The notes: generated by a model from the sequence alone, not told the origin. A stretch of DNA of 42,166 nucleotides from JANXXV01 sp038230275 (GCA_038230275.1 JBBRNO010000044.1:1-42166); one strand, 5' to 3'; numbered from the stretch's first letter, positions 8,105 to 16,609 are shown. Numbers and translations are program-made.

Positions 8105-9310
8105 ATGCAGATTGGTGAAGCACTCCGGTTCAGCCTGCACGCGCTACGCGCCAACAAGATCCGTACGTTCCTAACGGCGCTGGGCCTCGTAATCGGCAAC
8201 GCGTCAGTCATCCTGGTGGTCACCATCTCCCTAACCAGCCAGGATTACATTCTCGATCAAATCCGCGGCATCGGTTCCAATCTCATCTACGCCAACTACG
8301 AAGCCGGCAGTCAGACGGCTACGCAAGTGGAGGCCGATTTCGTGAAACTAACCGATCTCGAAGCCATCCGCCAGCAGCTTGGTTCAAAGATCACCGCCGC
8401 CACTCCCGTCATGACGAATTTTGACCGCATCCGCATCGACGGCCGCGAAGAAGACATCGCCATCATCGGGACCGACGACCAGTATCCGTTTGTCCGCAAC
8501 ATCATCGTGCTGGCCGGCCACTTCATGGATTCCAGTGACGTAGCCACCCGCCAGCACGTAGCCATGCTGACGGAAAAGCTCGCCCGCCGCCTCTACGGCA
8601 GCCAGTCCGCCGCCATTGGCCAGATTCTAAAACTCCACGGCTTGCAATTCACCGTCGTCGGGACTTTCAAGGAGAAAACGGAAAGCTTCGGCCTCTCAGA
8701 GCTAAGCAGTGAAACCGTCATCATCCCCATCACCGTCATCAAGTACTTCAGCCCGTCGGAACGCATCGATCCTCTCTACATCCAGGTCAAGAACCCATTG
8801 GATGTGGAACCGCTAACGAAAGTGGTTCGCACCATCATCGAAAACCGCCACCGCCCAGGCGCGCGCTACAAAGTCGAGAACCTCACGGCCATTCTGGATG
8901 CGGCAAAAAACATCGCCCTCATCCTCACCGTCGTCCTCATTCTGGTGTCCGCCATCGCGTTGATCATCTCCGGCATCGGAATTATGAACATCATGCTGGT
9001 CACGGTAACCGAGCGCACCCGCGAAATCGGACTCCGTATGGCCGTGGGCGCAAGCCGCAACGAGATCCTGCAGCAATTCCTCTTTGAGGCGACCCTCATA
9101 AGCGTGGGCGGAGGCATGGTGGGTATCATGGCCGGCGTAGCCGTACCGCTCAGCGTCCGGTTCTTCGTCGAGTCCATTCAGATCCCCATCTCCATGGCGT
9201 CAGTCGCCATCGCCTTCGGAGTATCGTTCCTCGTGGGCCTGGTCTTCGGCCTGCTGCCCGCCAGCCGCGCTTCGCAACTGAACCCTACCGAAGCCCTGCG
9301 CTACGAATAG
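8105..9310 (+). CDS. MacB/FtsX-type ABC transporter permease without adjacent ATPase
   Basis: 401 residues from ATG 8105 (MQIGEALRFSLHALRANKIR); a GTG at 8087 would add six residues. It has an N-terminal TM (FLTALGLVIGNASVILVV), a MacB-like periplasmic core domain of about 200 residues, and three C-terminal TMs in the FtsX domain (about 265-295, 315-345 and 365-390). The conserved GIGIMNIMLVTVTERTREIGLRMAVGA stretch is split between the first C-terminal TM and its cytoplasmic loop. The family works as type VII ABC mechanotransmission or efflux systems and needs a MacB/LolD-like ATPase. None is encoded next to it, so the ATPase must be elsewhere. It may be co-transcribed with the TPR gene before it and the OmpA-like gene after it. 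Confidence 0.9.
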   Translation: MQIGEALRFSLHALRANKIRTFLTALGLVIGNASVILVVTISLTSQDYILDQIRGIGSNLIYANYEAGSQTATQVEADFVKLTDLEAIRQQLGSKITAATPVMTNFDRIRIDGREEDIAIIGTDDQYPFVRNIIVLAGHFMDSSDVATRQHVAMLTEKLARRLYGSQSAAIGQILKLHGLQFTVVGTFKEKTESFGLSELSSETVIIPITVIKYFSPSERIDPLYIQVKNPLDVEPLTKVVRTIIENRHRPGARYKVENLTAILDAAKNIALILTVVLILVSAIALIISGIGIMNIMLVTVTERTREIGLRMAVGASRNEILQQFLFEATLISVGGGMVGIMAGVAVPLSVRFFVESIQIPISMASVAIAFGVSFLVGLVFGLLPASRASQLNPTEALRYE

Positions 9311-9334
9311 CCGCCTATGCTAAGGTGACGCTAT

Positions 9335-10300
9335 ATGCGCCTCCTCGCACTCCTTCTGTCCTCCGTCCCAGTCCTGTTCGCCGCTGACGTCCCTGACTCC
9401 AAAGACCCCGCCGGAATGAAGCGTTACGAAGGTAGCGAAATCATCGGCTACCACGCGCCGAAATTCGACGAGTTCATACTCCCCCTCAGTACTCCCGAAG
9501 GAGTTCATCCCGCCACCTACGCTAAGAGTCTCACCGTGGAAGGCCTGCTGAGCCGCCACACGTACATTGCACCGGCGGGACGTTCAGCCACCGAACTCCT
9601 GCGCAATTATAAATTGGAATTTCAACGCTTGGGAGTGCAGACCATGTACGAAAAGAAGGCCGGCGAGCGCGGTTGGTTCGGGCCTCAATACGACAAAATG
9701 GCGGAAGAAGACGACCTGGGCCAGATCCTCGGCTACAACGAGGCCGATGAGCGAATGCTGATCGGAAAGTCAAAGGATGCCAAGCCGACCTATTACTCCG
9801 TCTTCGTTACTTCCTATAACGACGGCGTAATTCCGGAACGTCTCAAGGAAGTAGTGCAAAAAGGCCGCGCTCTGGCGGTAGTCACCGTCATCACGCCCGA
9901 TGCCATGGAAAAGAAGATGTCCTTCGTCAATGCCGACGAAATGAAAGGCGCCATCGGCGAATCCGGCAAAGTAGTCCTCTACGGTATCTTCTTCGACACC
10001 GACAAAGACGTAGTAAAACCGGAGTCGAAACCAACGCTCGACGAAATCGTATCGCTGCTGAAACGCGACCCGGCGCTAAAAATCCACGTAGTCGGCCACA
10101 CCGACAACCAAGGCAAGCCTGACTACAATCTGGACCTAAGCCGCCGCCGAGCGGCCAATGTGGTGCGCGAACTAACTACCAAGTACGCCGTTGCCCCGAA
10201 CCGTCTGGACGCATTCGGCTGCGGCCAGTACTCACCCTTGGCCGCAAATGCGACGGAAGATGGCCGCGCCAAGAACCGCAGGGTGGAACTGGTCCAATAA
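9335..10300 (+). CDS. OmpA family protein with DUF4892-like N-terminal region
   Basis: 321 residues. A signal peptide (MRLLALLLSSVPVLFAA) is followed by a region resembling DUF4892 (KDPAGMKRYEGSEIIGY, KFDEFILPLS) to about residue 190. The C-terminal OmpA-like peptidoglycan-binding domain covers about 205-321, with FFDTDKDVVKPESKPTLDEI, VVGHTDNQGKPDYNLDLSRRR and KNRRVEL. The Asp and Arg that hold diaminopimelate in this fold are visible. It likely anchors an outer-membrane or periplasmic assembly to the cell wall. A TAAGGTGA lies 7 nt before the ATG. It follows the permease by 24 bp on the same strand. Confidence 0.9.
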   Translation: MRLLALLLSSVPVLFAADVPDSKDPAGMKRYEGSEIIGYHAPKFDEFILPLSTPEGVHPATYAKSLTVEGLLSRHTYIAPAGRSATELLRNYKLEFQRLGVQTMYEKKAGERGWFGPQYDKMAEEDDLGQILGYNEADERMLIGKSKDAKPTYYSVFVTSYNDGVIPERLKEVVQKGRALAVVTVITPDAMEKKMSFVNADEMKGAIGESGKVVLYGIFFDTDKDVVKPESKPTLDEIVSLLKRDPALKIHVVGHTDNQGKPDYNLDLSRRRAANVVRELTTKYAVAPNRLDAFGCGQYSPLAANATEDGRAKNRRVELVQ

Positions 10301-10327
10301 GGGGCGCGAAGTTCCCCGTCCGTCATT

Positions 10328-12055
10328 ATGAAAACCCGCCCATCGCCGGACCTGAGGCCCCCGCTACTGCACGACGTCTCAACAAACCGCTCAGCCGATG
10401 AAATTCTTGGCTCCGATCGCGGGCAGGGATTGATCCTCCAGCCCTACCGGCCGCTTTGCCAAAGTCTCGACTGGGAATTGGGCCAGTTGTTCTACCTCAA
10501 GAACGGGAATCAGGGGTTTGTGGACGGCGATGTTCCCTATTTGGTGAACAACGATGGCCTGCTGGCGGGGCGTGCAGCGACGCTATTCTTCAAAAGCTTG
10601 GAAGAGCGCAAACGCAGTGCGGACCAAGCCGATGTCCGCATATTGGAACTAGGCGCCGGCTCTTGCGTTTTTGCCCGGGGATTCCTAAAAGCCTTCGAGC
10701 GAATCTGCCGGCAACACGATAGAGACTACAGCAGCCGCCTTCGCTATGTAGCGTCCGATCATTCCGAAACCATGCTTAAGGACGCCAATCGTCATGGCAT
10801 CCTGCCCGCGGGCAATACAGTGCTGATGGCCCGCGCCGATGCGGTGCGGCAGAACTTCACCTGGCTGAATGGCGAAATCGAACCGCCCATCCAATTCGAC
10901 GCGATCTTTCTGAATTACCTCTTGGACTGTCTGCCGGCCGCGGTCTTGCGCAGCACCGGCGGCCAGATGGAACAACTTCACGTTCAAACGGAGTTGCCGC
11001 TCGAAACACAAAGATCCTTTGAGTTGACGCATCCCCCGCAACGCCTCGTCGAGCTAGCCAATGGCACTTCCGCTCAGCGCGAAGAACTCATGGATCTTTA
11101 CCCGCTGTTCACCATGCGCTGCCGCTACCAGCCCGTTCTGCCTGGCGACCTTCCTTATCTGGACCAGACACCCGCCATGCTCGACGGGAGTCCGCTGGCC
11201 ATTCATAGCTATGCCGCACTGGCCTGCCTGGAGACGTCGCTGCCCAAGCTCCGTGACGGCGGATTCATATTGATCAGCGACTATTCCTGCAACGGCCATC
11301 AAATCCCGGCGGCGTCGCAAGGCGATCGGGCCGCGTTGCTCCATCAGCGGTTTGGTTCCTCAACCGCCATGGGAGTCAATTTTGATCAACTGAAGTACCA
11401 CTTTCGCGAATCGGTTTGGTTGCAGCCGGAGTTGGATGACATCACCTTGACGGTTCGACTTCTCGGCTCCAATCCCGGTCCTGAAACCTCGGACTGCTTC
11501 CGGCACGAATTCGACCGGACCACTCTCGACCTTCTGCGGGAACGGCACGAGCTGGCTCGACGGCACCGCGGCAATGGCGCCCATCACGTCGCACGGGATT
11601 GCTATCGCGATGCCATCCGGTCGCAACCGGAAAATTGGGCTCTCCTGGCCGAAAGCGCCGAGTATTGCGAATCCGTTTTGAACGATCATCAGGCGGCATT
11701 GGAGCTGGCCCGGCTCGGTCTCGACCTAAACCCGATCGATACCGATCTGTGGAACACGTTCGGCGATAGCCTCTATTCCTTGGGCCGCCACCAGCAGGCG
11801 CACCAAGCCTACGCATGGGCGTTGCAGTTGAGCCCCGGTAACGTGCGGGCCCGCTACAATCTTGTCTACACCTTGACGCGCCAAGCTGATTTTAGCGGAG
11901 CCCTGAGCGCCATCGCCGACGCTCTGGCGCTAGATGGTGACGGCGCTTACACCGATAGGCTGGTGCAGCGCCAGACCGAAATCCTTCAGACCCTAAAACA
12001 AAAGAAACGGCTTACAAAGGAACGCATCGCAGACCGTTGCCAGTGGGCCGATTAG
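10328..12055 (+). CDS. SAM-dependent methyltransferase-like domain fused to C-terminal TPRs
   Basis: 575 residues with no signal peptide. The N-terminal half has a class I methyltransferase motif I, ILELGAGSCVFARGFL (about 105-120), followed by an acidic motif II region (YVASDHSETMLKDA) and FDAIFLNYLLDCLP. This layout somewhat resembles MidA-type (Methyltransf_28) enzymes. From about residue 410 there are TPR-like repeats: ARDCYRDAIRSQPENW, ALELARLGLDLNPIDTDLW and AHQAYAWALQLSPGNVRARYN. The substrate is not identifiable; a protein substrate brought in by the TPRs would be plausible inference. It follows the OmpA gene by 27 bp but is probably cytoplasmic. It is the last intact gene before a 1.1-kb gene-free stretch. 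Confidence 0.75.
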   Translation: MKTRPSPDLRPPLLHDVSTNRSADEILGSDRGQGLILQPYRPLCQSLDWELGQLFYLKNGNQGFVDGDVPYLVNNDGLLAGRAATLFFKSLEERKRSADQADVRILELGAGSCVFARGFLKAFERICRQHDRDYSSRLRYVASDHSETMLKDANRHGILPAGNTVLMARADAVRQNFTWLNGEIEPPIQFDAIFLNYLLDCLPAAVLRSTGGQMEQLHVQTELPLETQRSFELTHPPQRLVELANGTSAQREELMDLYPLFTMRCRYQPVLPGDLPYLDQTPAMLDGSPLAIHSYAALACLETSLPKLRDGGFILISDYSCNGHQIPAASQGDRAALLHQRFGSSTAMGVNFDQLKYHFRESVWLQPELDDITLTVRLLGSNPGPETSDCFRHEFDRTTLDLLRERHELARRHRGNGAHHVARDCYRDAIRSQPENWALLAESAEYCESVLNDHQAALELARLGLDLNPIDTDLWNTFGDSLYSLGRHQQAHQAYAWALQLSPGNVRARYNLVYTLTRQADFSGALSAIADALALDGDGAYTDRLVQRQTEILQTLKQKKRLTKERIADRCQWAD

Positions 12056-12176
12056 AACTTTCAGGAAATCCTTTTCAAAATGAACTAAACCGCCTCGCGA
12101 ATGGGAGGTGCCAGAGAAGCATGGAGGTGAGTGTCAGGCAAGGTGTGTTCGGACTAGGGAAGCATTTGGATCAAAC

Positions 12177-12254
12177 TGGAATAAGGAAGCCTACATCAAC
12201 TTCGACGAAAAAGCGCCCAAGGAAGCCCTCAAGCGCCCAGGCTTCATCGAATAG
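12177..12254 (+). pseudogene. Possible decayed C-terminal coding remnant
   Basis: In one frame this reads WNKEAYINFDEKAPKEALKR followed by PGFIE and a TAG stop at 12252-12254. The amino-acid composition looks protein-like, unlike its surroundings. Upstream, the frame breaks within about 30 bp, so no complete gene is present. I cannot name the parent family. Confidence 0.3.
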
Positions 12255-12255
12255 A

Positions 12256-12325
12256 ATCTGTGTGCAGTCGCGTGAATCAGTGGCCTATAATCTTTAGCCA
12301 CGAATACACACAGATCCGAACAGAT
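12256..12325. repeat. 70-bp inverted repeat built of 10-bp units
   Basis: The left arm 12256-12285 splits into ATCTGTGTGC, AGTCGCGTGA and ATCAGTGGCC. A 10-bp spacer TATAATCTTT follows. The right arm 12296-12325, read on the minus strand, is ATCTGTTCGG, ATCTGTGTGT and ATTCGTGGCT. Each arm therefore has three 10-bp units starting with ATC/ATT/AGT and ending in a GTGGCY-like unit. A single-arm degenerate relative occurs at 29758-29787. Probably a dispersed intergenic repeat. Confidence 0.6.
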
Positions 12326-12495
12326 AGTCCATCCCGTCCAACTTGTTTACCCAGCCATTTGAACCAACCGAGTCAAGCAAATAATCACCGTCCCAACTAT
12401 TTTCAAAAATCGGCAGAACCAATTCAATGATCTACGGCCAAAGCCGAATCGACCCATCATGTCCTCATGAAATCCTCAACCCAGAGGTAATAGTA

Positions 12496-13082
12496 ATGTC
12501 ATCGAGACTATTGCGGAAACAGGCGCGCCGGAATGGCGCCAAGGCAGCCGGGACAAAGTCGCCGGCCGGTATTCTGAAATCTTCACAAAATTCTTTAAAA
12601 CTCGGCCTCACCTCGAACATGATCGTGCTCTCCAACGAGTCCTGAGCCGCGTTCGACGACCTCCGCCCAAGCTACATTGCAACCCCCCAGCCAACCAACA
12701 GCGTGGGAATGGACCTCATCGATCAGATGGTGGCCTCGCAATGGCGTCGCCACCGAATCTGGGTCATGCAAACCGCGGCCCTGGATCTGAAAATGGACCA
12801 GCAAGATGCGGAAATCGCCCCGAAATTCCACCAGATCGACCAGGCAAGCCGCGTCACCGTCGCCTTCATCACCCTGGCCAACGACGAAAGTCGCTCGACC
12901 TCCTGCTGCGCTACGAAACCACTTTCACCCGGCTGTACCAAGGTGCCATGAACACCCGAATGCGCCTGCGCCGTGAAATTGCGAAACGACGCTCCCGCGG
13001 CAGTCGCCGAGCTCGAAATTCTCACAAAAATATCGCCTTACGCACTACTCATCTTCCCGTCAAACCGGAAATCGAAGTGTGA
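12496..13082 (+). pseudogene. Disrupted member of an acidobacterial-type paralogous hypothetical family
   Basis: An ATG at 12496, preceded by AGAGGTAA (12483-12490), opens a frame reading RRNGAKAAGTKSPAGILKSS then LKLGLTSNMIVLSNES. This is broken by TGA at 12643-12645. The same frame continues for about 80 codons (MDLIDQMVASQWRRHRIWVM, TAALDLKMDQQDAEIAPKF, IDQASRVTVAFITLAND). The sense then moves to another frame near 12885-12893, giving SLDLLLRYETTFTRLYQGAM and NTRMRLRREIAKRR, and ends with TGA at 13080-13082. The order N-terminal 'GPKTxxGKxxSxxNxxKHGLTS'-like motif, helical core and 'LLLRYETxxxRxY' matches an unnamed family that I recall as abundant in Acidobacteria. One nonsense change plus one frameshift mark it as a pseudogene. 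The match to the family is from memory. Confidence 0.75.
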
Positions 13083-13157
13083 GGCCTCCGATCCGCATCC
13101 GAAATCCGCGGAATGACCCGGAATCGAATAAATCTTCACCGTGGGCTAGCGCGCATA

Positions 13158-13173
13158 GGGGCAACTGTGCCCC
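13158..13173 (-). terminator. Perfect GC hairpin downstream of the M20 gene
   Basis: GGGGCA-ACTG-TGCCCC forms a perfect 6-bp stem with a 4-nt loop, starting 9 bp beyond the stop of the M20 dipeptidase gene (minus strand). There is no clear U-tract after it, so a terminator role is only possible. Confidence 0.3.
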
Positions 13174-13181
13174 AGTTCCGC

Positions 13182-14537
13182 TCACTCGGTCGGCTCGCGG
13201 CCCAGCAATTCGAGATAACGCGCCACCGCATCGATACCCCGATAGAAATTGGGCAAAAAGAGCTTCTCATTCGGGGAGTGCAGATTGTCGTCGGGTAGAC
13301 CGAAACCCATCATCACGCTGGGAATTCCCAGATGCTTGTCAAACAGCCCCACGATCGGGATGGAACCGCCCGATCGCGTGTAAACAGTCTTGTTTCCGAA
13401 TACTTCCGTCATCGCAGCCGCCGCCATGCGGATGAATCGGTTATCGGTCGCCACCAGCGACGGCGCGGCGGAATGAAGCACGCGGAACTCAGCGGTCACC
13501 CCGCGAGGGCAAATGTCCCTCAACGCGGCTTGCAACTGCAACACAGCTTCGTCCGGGCGCTGATCCGCAACCAACCGCAAGCTGATTTTGGCCACCGCGC
13601 GCGCCGGAATCACCGTCTTCGCGCCTTCGCCGGTGAAGCCGCCGCGTATGCCATGTACCTCCAGCGTGGGTCTGGCCCAAAGCCGCTCAAACAAACCCAC
13701 CTCAGGCTCGCCGGTAAGCGCGGGCACCTTTACTTCCTTTGCGCGGAACTCTTCCACATCGAACGGAAGCTTGGCCCAAGCCCGGCGCTCGTCTTCGCTC
13801 GGCGGCTGCACGCGGTCATAGAACCCCGGAATATGAATATGCCCGTCACGATCCTTCAGCGCGCACAGAATCTCGGCTATCGCCTGAATCGCATTCGGCG
13901 CCGCGCCGCCGTACACGCCCGAGTGCAGGTCCTGCTCCGCGCCTTGCACATGCAACTCGCCATAGACAATGCCGCGAAGTCCAACACAAATGGTTGGCAG
14001 CTCCGGCGCAAACATTTCCGTGTCGCTGATGATCGCCGCATCGGCGCGAATTCGCTCGGGCTTGGCGGCGACATATTGCTCAATGTGCCGGCCTCCCGAT
14101 TCTTCCTCTCCCTCTATCAGAAACTTTACGTTTACTGGAAGCCGCCCGTTTTCCAGCAGCAGTTTCTCAACCGCGTTGGCCAGAATCAGCGTCAGTCCCT
14201 TATCGTCCGCGGCGCCGCGGGCGTAGATGTTCTCGCCGCGAATGGTGGGCTCGAACGGTGGCGAGACCCATTCATCCAAAGGGTCTGGCGGCTGCACGTC
14301 GTAGTGGCCATACAGCAACAACGTCGGCTTTCCGGGTGCGCCCAGCCATTCTGCATAAACCAGCGGATTGCCGGGTCCTTCAATGAGCCCTGCATTTCGC
14401 AAGCCCGCCCGCTTCAGTTTGTCGCGGACAAATACCGCCGCGCAGGCAATGTCAGGTTGATAGGTGGGATCCGTGCTGATGCTCGGAATCCGCAGGAAGT
14501 CCTGAAGTTCGTCGAGATACCGCTCGTTATCGGTCAT
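13182..14537 (-). CDS. M20/M28-family metallopeptidase (dipeptidase-like)
   Basis: 451 residues, cytoplasmic (no signal peptide). It shows the full two-metal site of M20 peptidases: GHYDVQPP (His78, Asp80), ARGAADDKG (Asp111), EGEEESGG (Glu144/145), SDTE (Asp172) and a C-terminal LHSPNE. The central dimerisation (lid) domain lies at about 185-340. Relatives cleave dipeptides or N-acylated amino acids (carnosinase, CPG2, DapE/ArgE-like); GHYDVQP plus the long lid fits the dipeptidase subgroup. The ATG at 14537 is preceded by TGGAG. It is divergent from the DUF255 gene with overlapping promoter boxes. Confidence 0.9.
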   Translation of the reverse strand: MTDNERYLDELQDFLRIPSISTDPTYQPDIACAAVFVRDKLKRAGLRNAGLIEGPGNPLVYAEWLGAPGKPTLLLYGHYDVQPPDPLDEWVSPPFEPTIRGENIYARGAADDKGLTLILANAVEKLLLENGRLPVNVKFLIEGEEESGGRHIEQYVAAKPERIRADAAIISDTEMFAPELPTICVGLRGIVYGELHVQGAEQDLHSGVYGGAAPNAIQAIAEILCALKDRDGHIHIPGFYDRVQPPSEDERRAWAKLPFDVEEFRAKEVKVPALTGEPEVGLFERLWARPTLEVHGIRGGFTGEGAKTVIPARAVAKISLRLVADQRPDEAVLQLQAALRDICPRGVTAEFRVLHSAAPSLVATDNRFIRMAAAAMTEVFGNKTVYTRSGGSIPIVGLFDKHLGIPSVMMGFGLPDDNLHSPNEKLFLPNFYRGIDAVARYLELLGREPTE

Positions 14538-14550
14538 CGACTCCAGTGTA

Positions 14551-14560
14551 ATTGTACGAT
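14551..14560. promoter_or_regulatory. Overlapping divergent -10-like boxes
   Basis: ATTGTACGAT carries TACAAT on the minus strand (14551-14556), 13 nt before the M20 start, and TACGAT on the plus strand (14555-14560), 9 nt before the GTG at 14570. The two boxes share two bases. No good -35 was found for either. Confidence 0.4.
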
Positions 14561-14569
14561 GGAGGGGCC

Positions 14570-16609
14570 GTGCACACTAACAAATTGATCGACGAGAAGA
14601 GCCCCTACCTGCAACAACACGCCCACAACCCAGTCAACTGGTACCCCTGGGGAGCGGAGGCGTTTGAAAAGGCCCGCTCCGAAGACAAACCCATCTTCCT
14701 CTCCATCGGCTATTCCACTTGCCACTGGTGTCATGTGATGGAACGCGAATCTTTCGAATCGGAGGACCTGGCCGCGGTGTTGAACGCCTATTTCGTACCG
14801 GTGAAAGTGGACCGCGAGGAGCGGCCGGATGTCGACCGGATCTATATGAGCTTTGTGCAGGCCAGCACCGGCAGCGGCGGGTGGCCGATGTCGGTTTTTC
14901 TAACCCCTGATCTCAAACCCTTCTACGGTGGCACCTACTTCCCGCCGGACAACCGTTACGGCCGCCCGGGGTTCCGGTCGATCTTGGGCCAACTTGCCAA
15001 ATCGTGGCATGAAGACCGCGAGCGCATCGTGGAATCCAGCATTGGTGTGCTGGAGCAGTTGAAGCAATACGCGCGCGTCTCCAGCGATTCGAAAACCAAT
15101 CTCGATCAAGCCATTCTGGATTCGTGCTATTTCCAATACCGCCGTTCGTTCGATTCCAAGCTCGGTGGATTCGGCGGCGCGCCCAAATTCCCGCGCTCCG
15201 TGACGCACAATTTTCTGCTTCGCTATTCCGCCCTCACCAGGAATGAGGAGGCAGCGGACATGGTGCTGTTCACGTTGCGCGCAATGGCCAAGGGTGGAAT
15301 GAACGACCAGCTTGCCGGGGGCTTCCACCGCTACTCAGTGGACTCGCATTGGTTCGTTCCTCACTTTGAAAAGATGCTTTACGACCAGGGCCAACTCGCC
15401 GTCTCCTACCTGGAAGGATTTCAGGTTTCAGACGACGAGTCCCTGGCGCAAGTGGCCCGCGATATCTTTCGCTACGTCCTGCGCGACATGACCCATCCGC
15501 AGGGCGCCTTCTATTCCGCCGAAGACGCGGACAGCGTGATTGACCCCGCACATCCGCACGAAAAAGGGGAAGGCGCGTTTTATGTCTGGACGAAGACGGA
15601 GATTGTTGAAGTGCTCGGGCAGCCGGAGGCGGATCGATTCTGCCGCCGCTATGGTGTGGAGCAGAACGGCAACGTCAGCGAAGATCCACATCACGAATTC
15701 CCAGGCAAAAACATTCTGTTCCAAGCGTATCCAGCGGAAGGGAATCTGGACGAAGCCATAGCCAGGCTGATTGTCCGGCGTAATACGCGAATACGGCCGC
15801 ATCTGGACGACAAGATCCTGACGTCGTGGAATGGGCTGATGATCTCCGCGTTTGCCAAGGGTGCGCAAGTGCTCGGCGACCAGCAGTACCTGACAGCAGC
15901 GCGCCGCGCCGCGGATTTCATTCTGGAGACTTTGTATAACGGCGATATTCTGCTACGCCGGTTTCGCGAAGGCGAAGCGGCCATCCCAGGCTTTCTGGAT
16001 GATTACGCGTTCTTCGCGCAGGCGCTGCTTGATCTCTACGAGGCCTGCTTTGATCCGCGTTATCTCCGCACCGCGATGGAATTGACAGACAAGATGCTCC
16101 AGCGTTTTCGCGACACCGATGCCGGCGGCTTCTTCAGTACCGCGGAAGGCGACGAGAACCTGGTAATGCGAATGAAGGAGGACTATGATGGCGCCGAGCC
16201 ATCAGGCAATTCGATCGCAACGATGAATCTTCTGAGGCTTGCCAGGATCACCGGCAACGCGCGCTATCGTGACGAGGCGGAGCGAACCCTGGATGCATTC
16301 GGAACGCGGTTGAAGACGGCGCCCACCGGCGTCCCGCAAATGATGGCCGCGGCGCAGTACAGCATGTCCGCGCCAAAGCAAATTGTGCTGGTTGGCAGCG
16401 AGCCCGGGCCGTTCCTGGCTGAAATTCACAAACGGTTTCTCCCGGACTATACGGTGATTGTGGTGAACGGCGGCGAGACGGGATTGTTCTCACCCGCAGT
16501 CCGCGAGATGATCGCGATCGATGGCAAAACTACCGCATACGTCTGTGAGAACTTCACCTGCCAATTGCCTACAACCAGCGTGGAGAAACTGGTTCACTTG
16601 CTACAATAA
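14570..16609 (+). CDS. DUF255 / thioredoxin-domain protein (YyaL, Spermatogenesis-associated 20-like)
   Basis: 679 residues. The N-terminal thioredoxin-like DUF255 domain (about 1-165) carries the motif CHWCH (Cys51, Cys54) within SIGYSTCHWCHVMERESFE. The remainder is an (alpha/alpha)6-barrel similar to glycan epimerases/glycosidases (WNGLMISAFAKGA, GFLDDYAFFAQALLDLYEA, MKEDYDGAEPSGNSIA). The family is widespread and poorly characterised; a redox or sugar-related role is only a guess. I chose GTG 14570 (MHTNKLIDEKSPYLQQHAHN) because family members begin close to this sequence. A TTG at 14552 is in frame but less likely. A GGAGGGG precedes it closely. Its stop lies 9 bp before tpx. Confidence 0.9.
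   Translation: MHTNKLIDEKSPYLQQHAHNPVNWYPWGAEAFEKARSEDKPIFLSIGYSTCHWCHVMERESFESEDLAAVLNAYFVPVKVDREERPDVDRIYMSFVQASTGSGGWPMSVFLTPDLKPFYGGTYFPPDNRYGRPGFRSILGQLAKSWHEDRERIVESSIGVLEQLKQYARVSSDSKTNLDQAILDSCYFQYRRSFDSKLGGFGGAPKFPRSVTHNFLLRYSALTRNEEAADMVLFTLRAMAKGGMNDQLAGGFHRYSVDSHWFVPHFEKMLYDQGQLAVSYLEGFQVSDDESLAQVARDIFRYVLRDMTHPQGAFYSAEDADSVIDPAHPHEKGEGAFYVWTKTEIVEVLGQPEADRFCRRYGVEQNGNVSEDPHHEFPGKNILFQAYPAEGNLDEAIARLIVRRNTRIRPHLDDKILTSWNGLMISAFAKGAQVLGDQQYLTAARRAADFILETLYNGDILLRRFREGEAAIPGFLDDYAFFAQALLDLYEACFDPRYLRTAMELTDKMLQRFRDTDAGGFFSTAEGDENLVMRMKEDYDGAEPSGNSIATMNLLRLARITGNARYRDEAERTLDAFGTRLKTAPTGVPQMMAAAQYSMSAPKQIVLVGSEPGPFLAEIHKRFLPDYTVIVVNGGETGLFSPAVREMIAIDGKTTAYVCENFTCQLPTTSVEKLVHLLQ
16602..16607 (+). 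promoter_or_regulatory. -10-like box before tpx
   Basis: TACAAT overlaps the stop of the upstream gene and ends 11 nt before the tpx ATG. No Shine-Dalgarno is visible between them, so a short-leader transcript is possible. Confidence 0.3.

Larger units (their letters stand above)
12056..13181 (+). other. Gene-free stretch with decayed sequence
   Basis: This 1.1-kb region holds no intact gene. I see a decayed coding tail (12177-12254), a 70-bp inverted repeat element (12256-12325), a pseudogene (12496-13082) and a short perfect hairpin (13158-13173). Bases 12056-12176 and 12326-12495 show nothing I can name. Codon structure is broken and stops occur in all frames outside the remnants, unlike the tightly packed neighbours. 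Confidence 0.8.

Noticed and set aside
12703..12951. Independent small gene inside the 12-13 kb gap
   Set aside because: Its sequence continues the upstream frame after the TGA and joins another frame downstream, so it is part of one pseudogene.
13332..14588. 418-codon plus-strand open frame opposite the M20 peptidase
   Set aside because: It is the antisense shadow of a gene with complete active-site motifs; its own translation is His/Arg-rich without any family motif.
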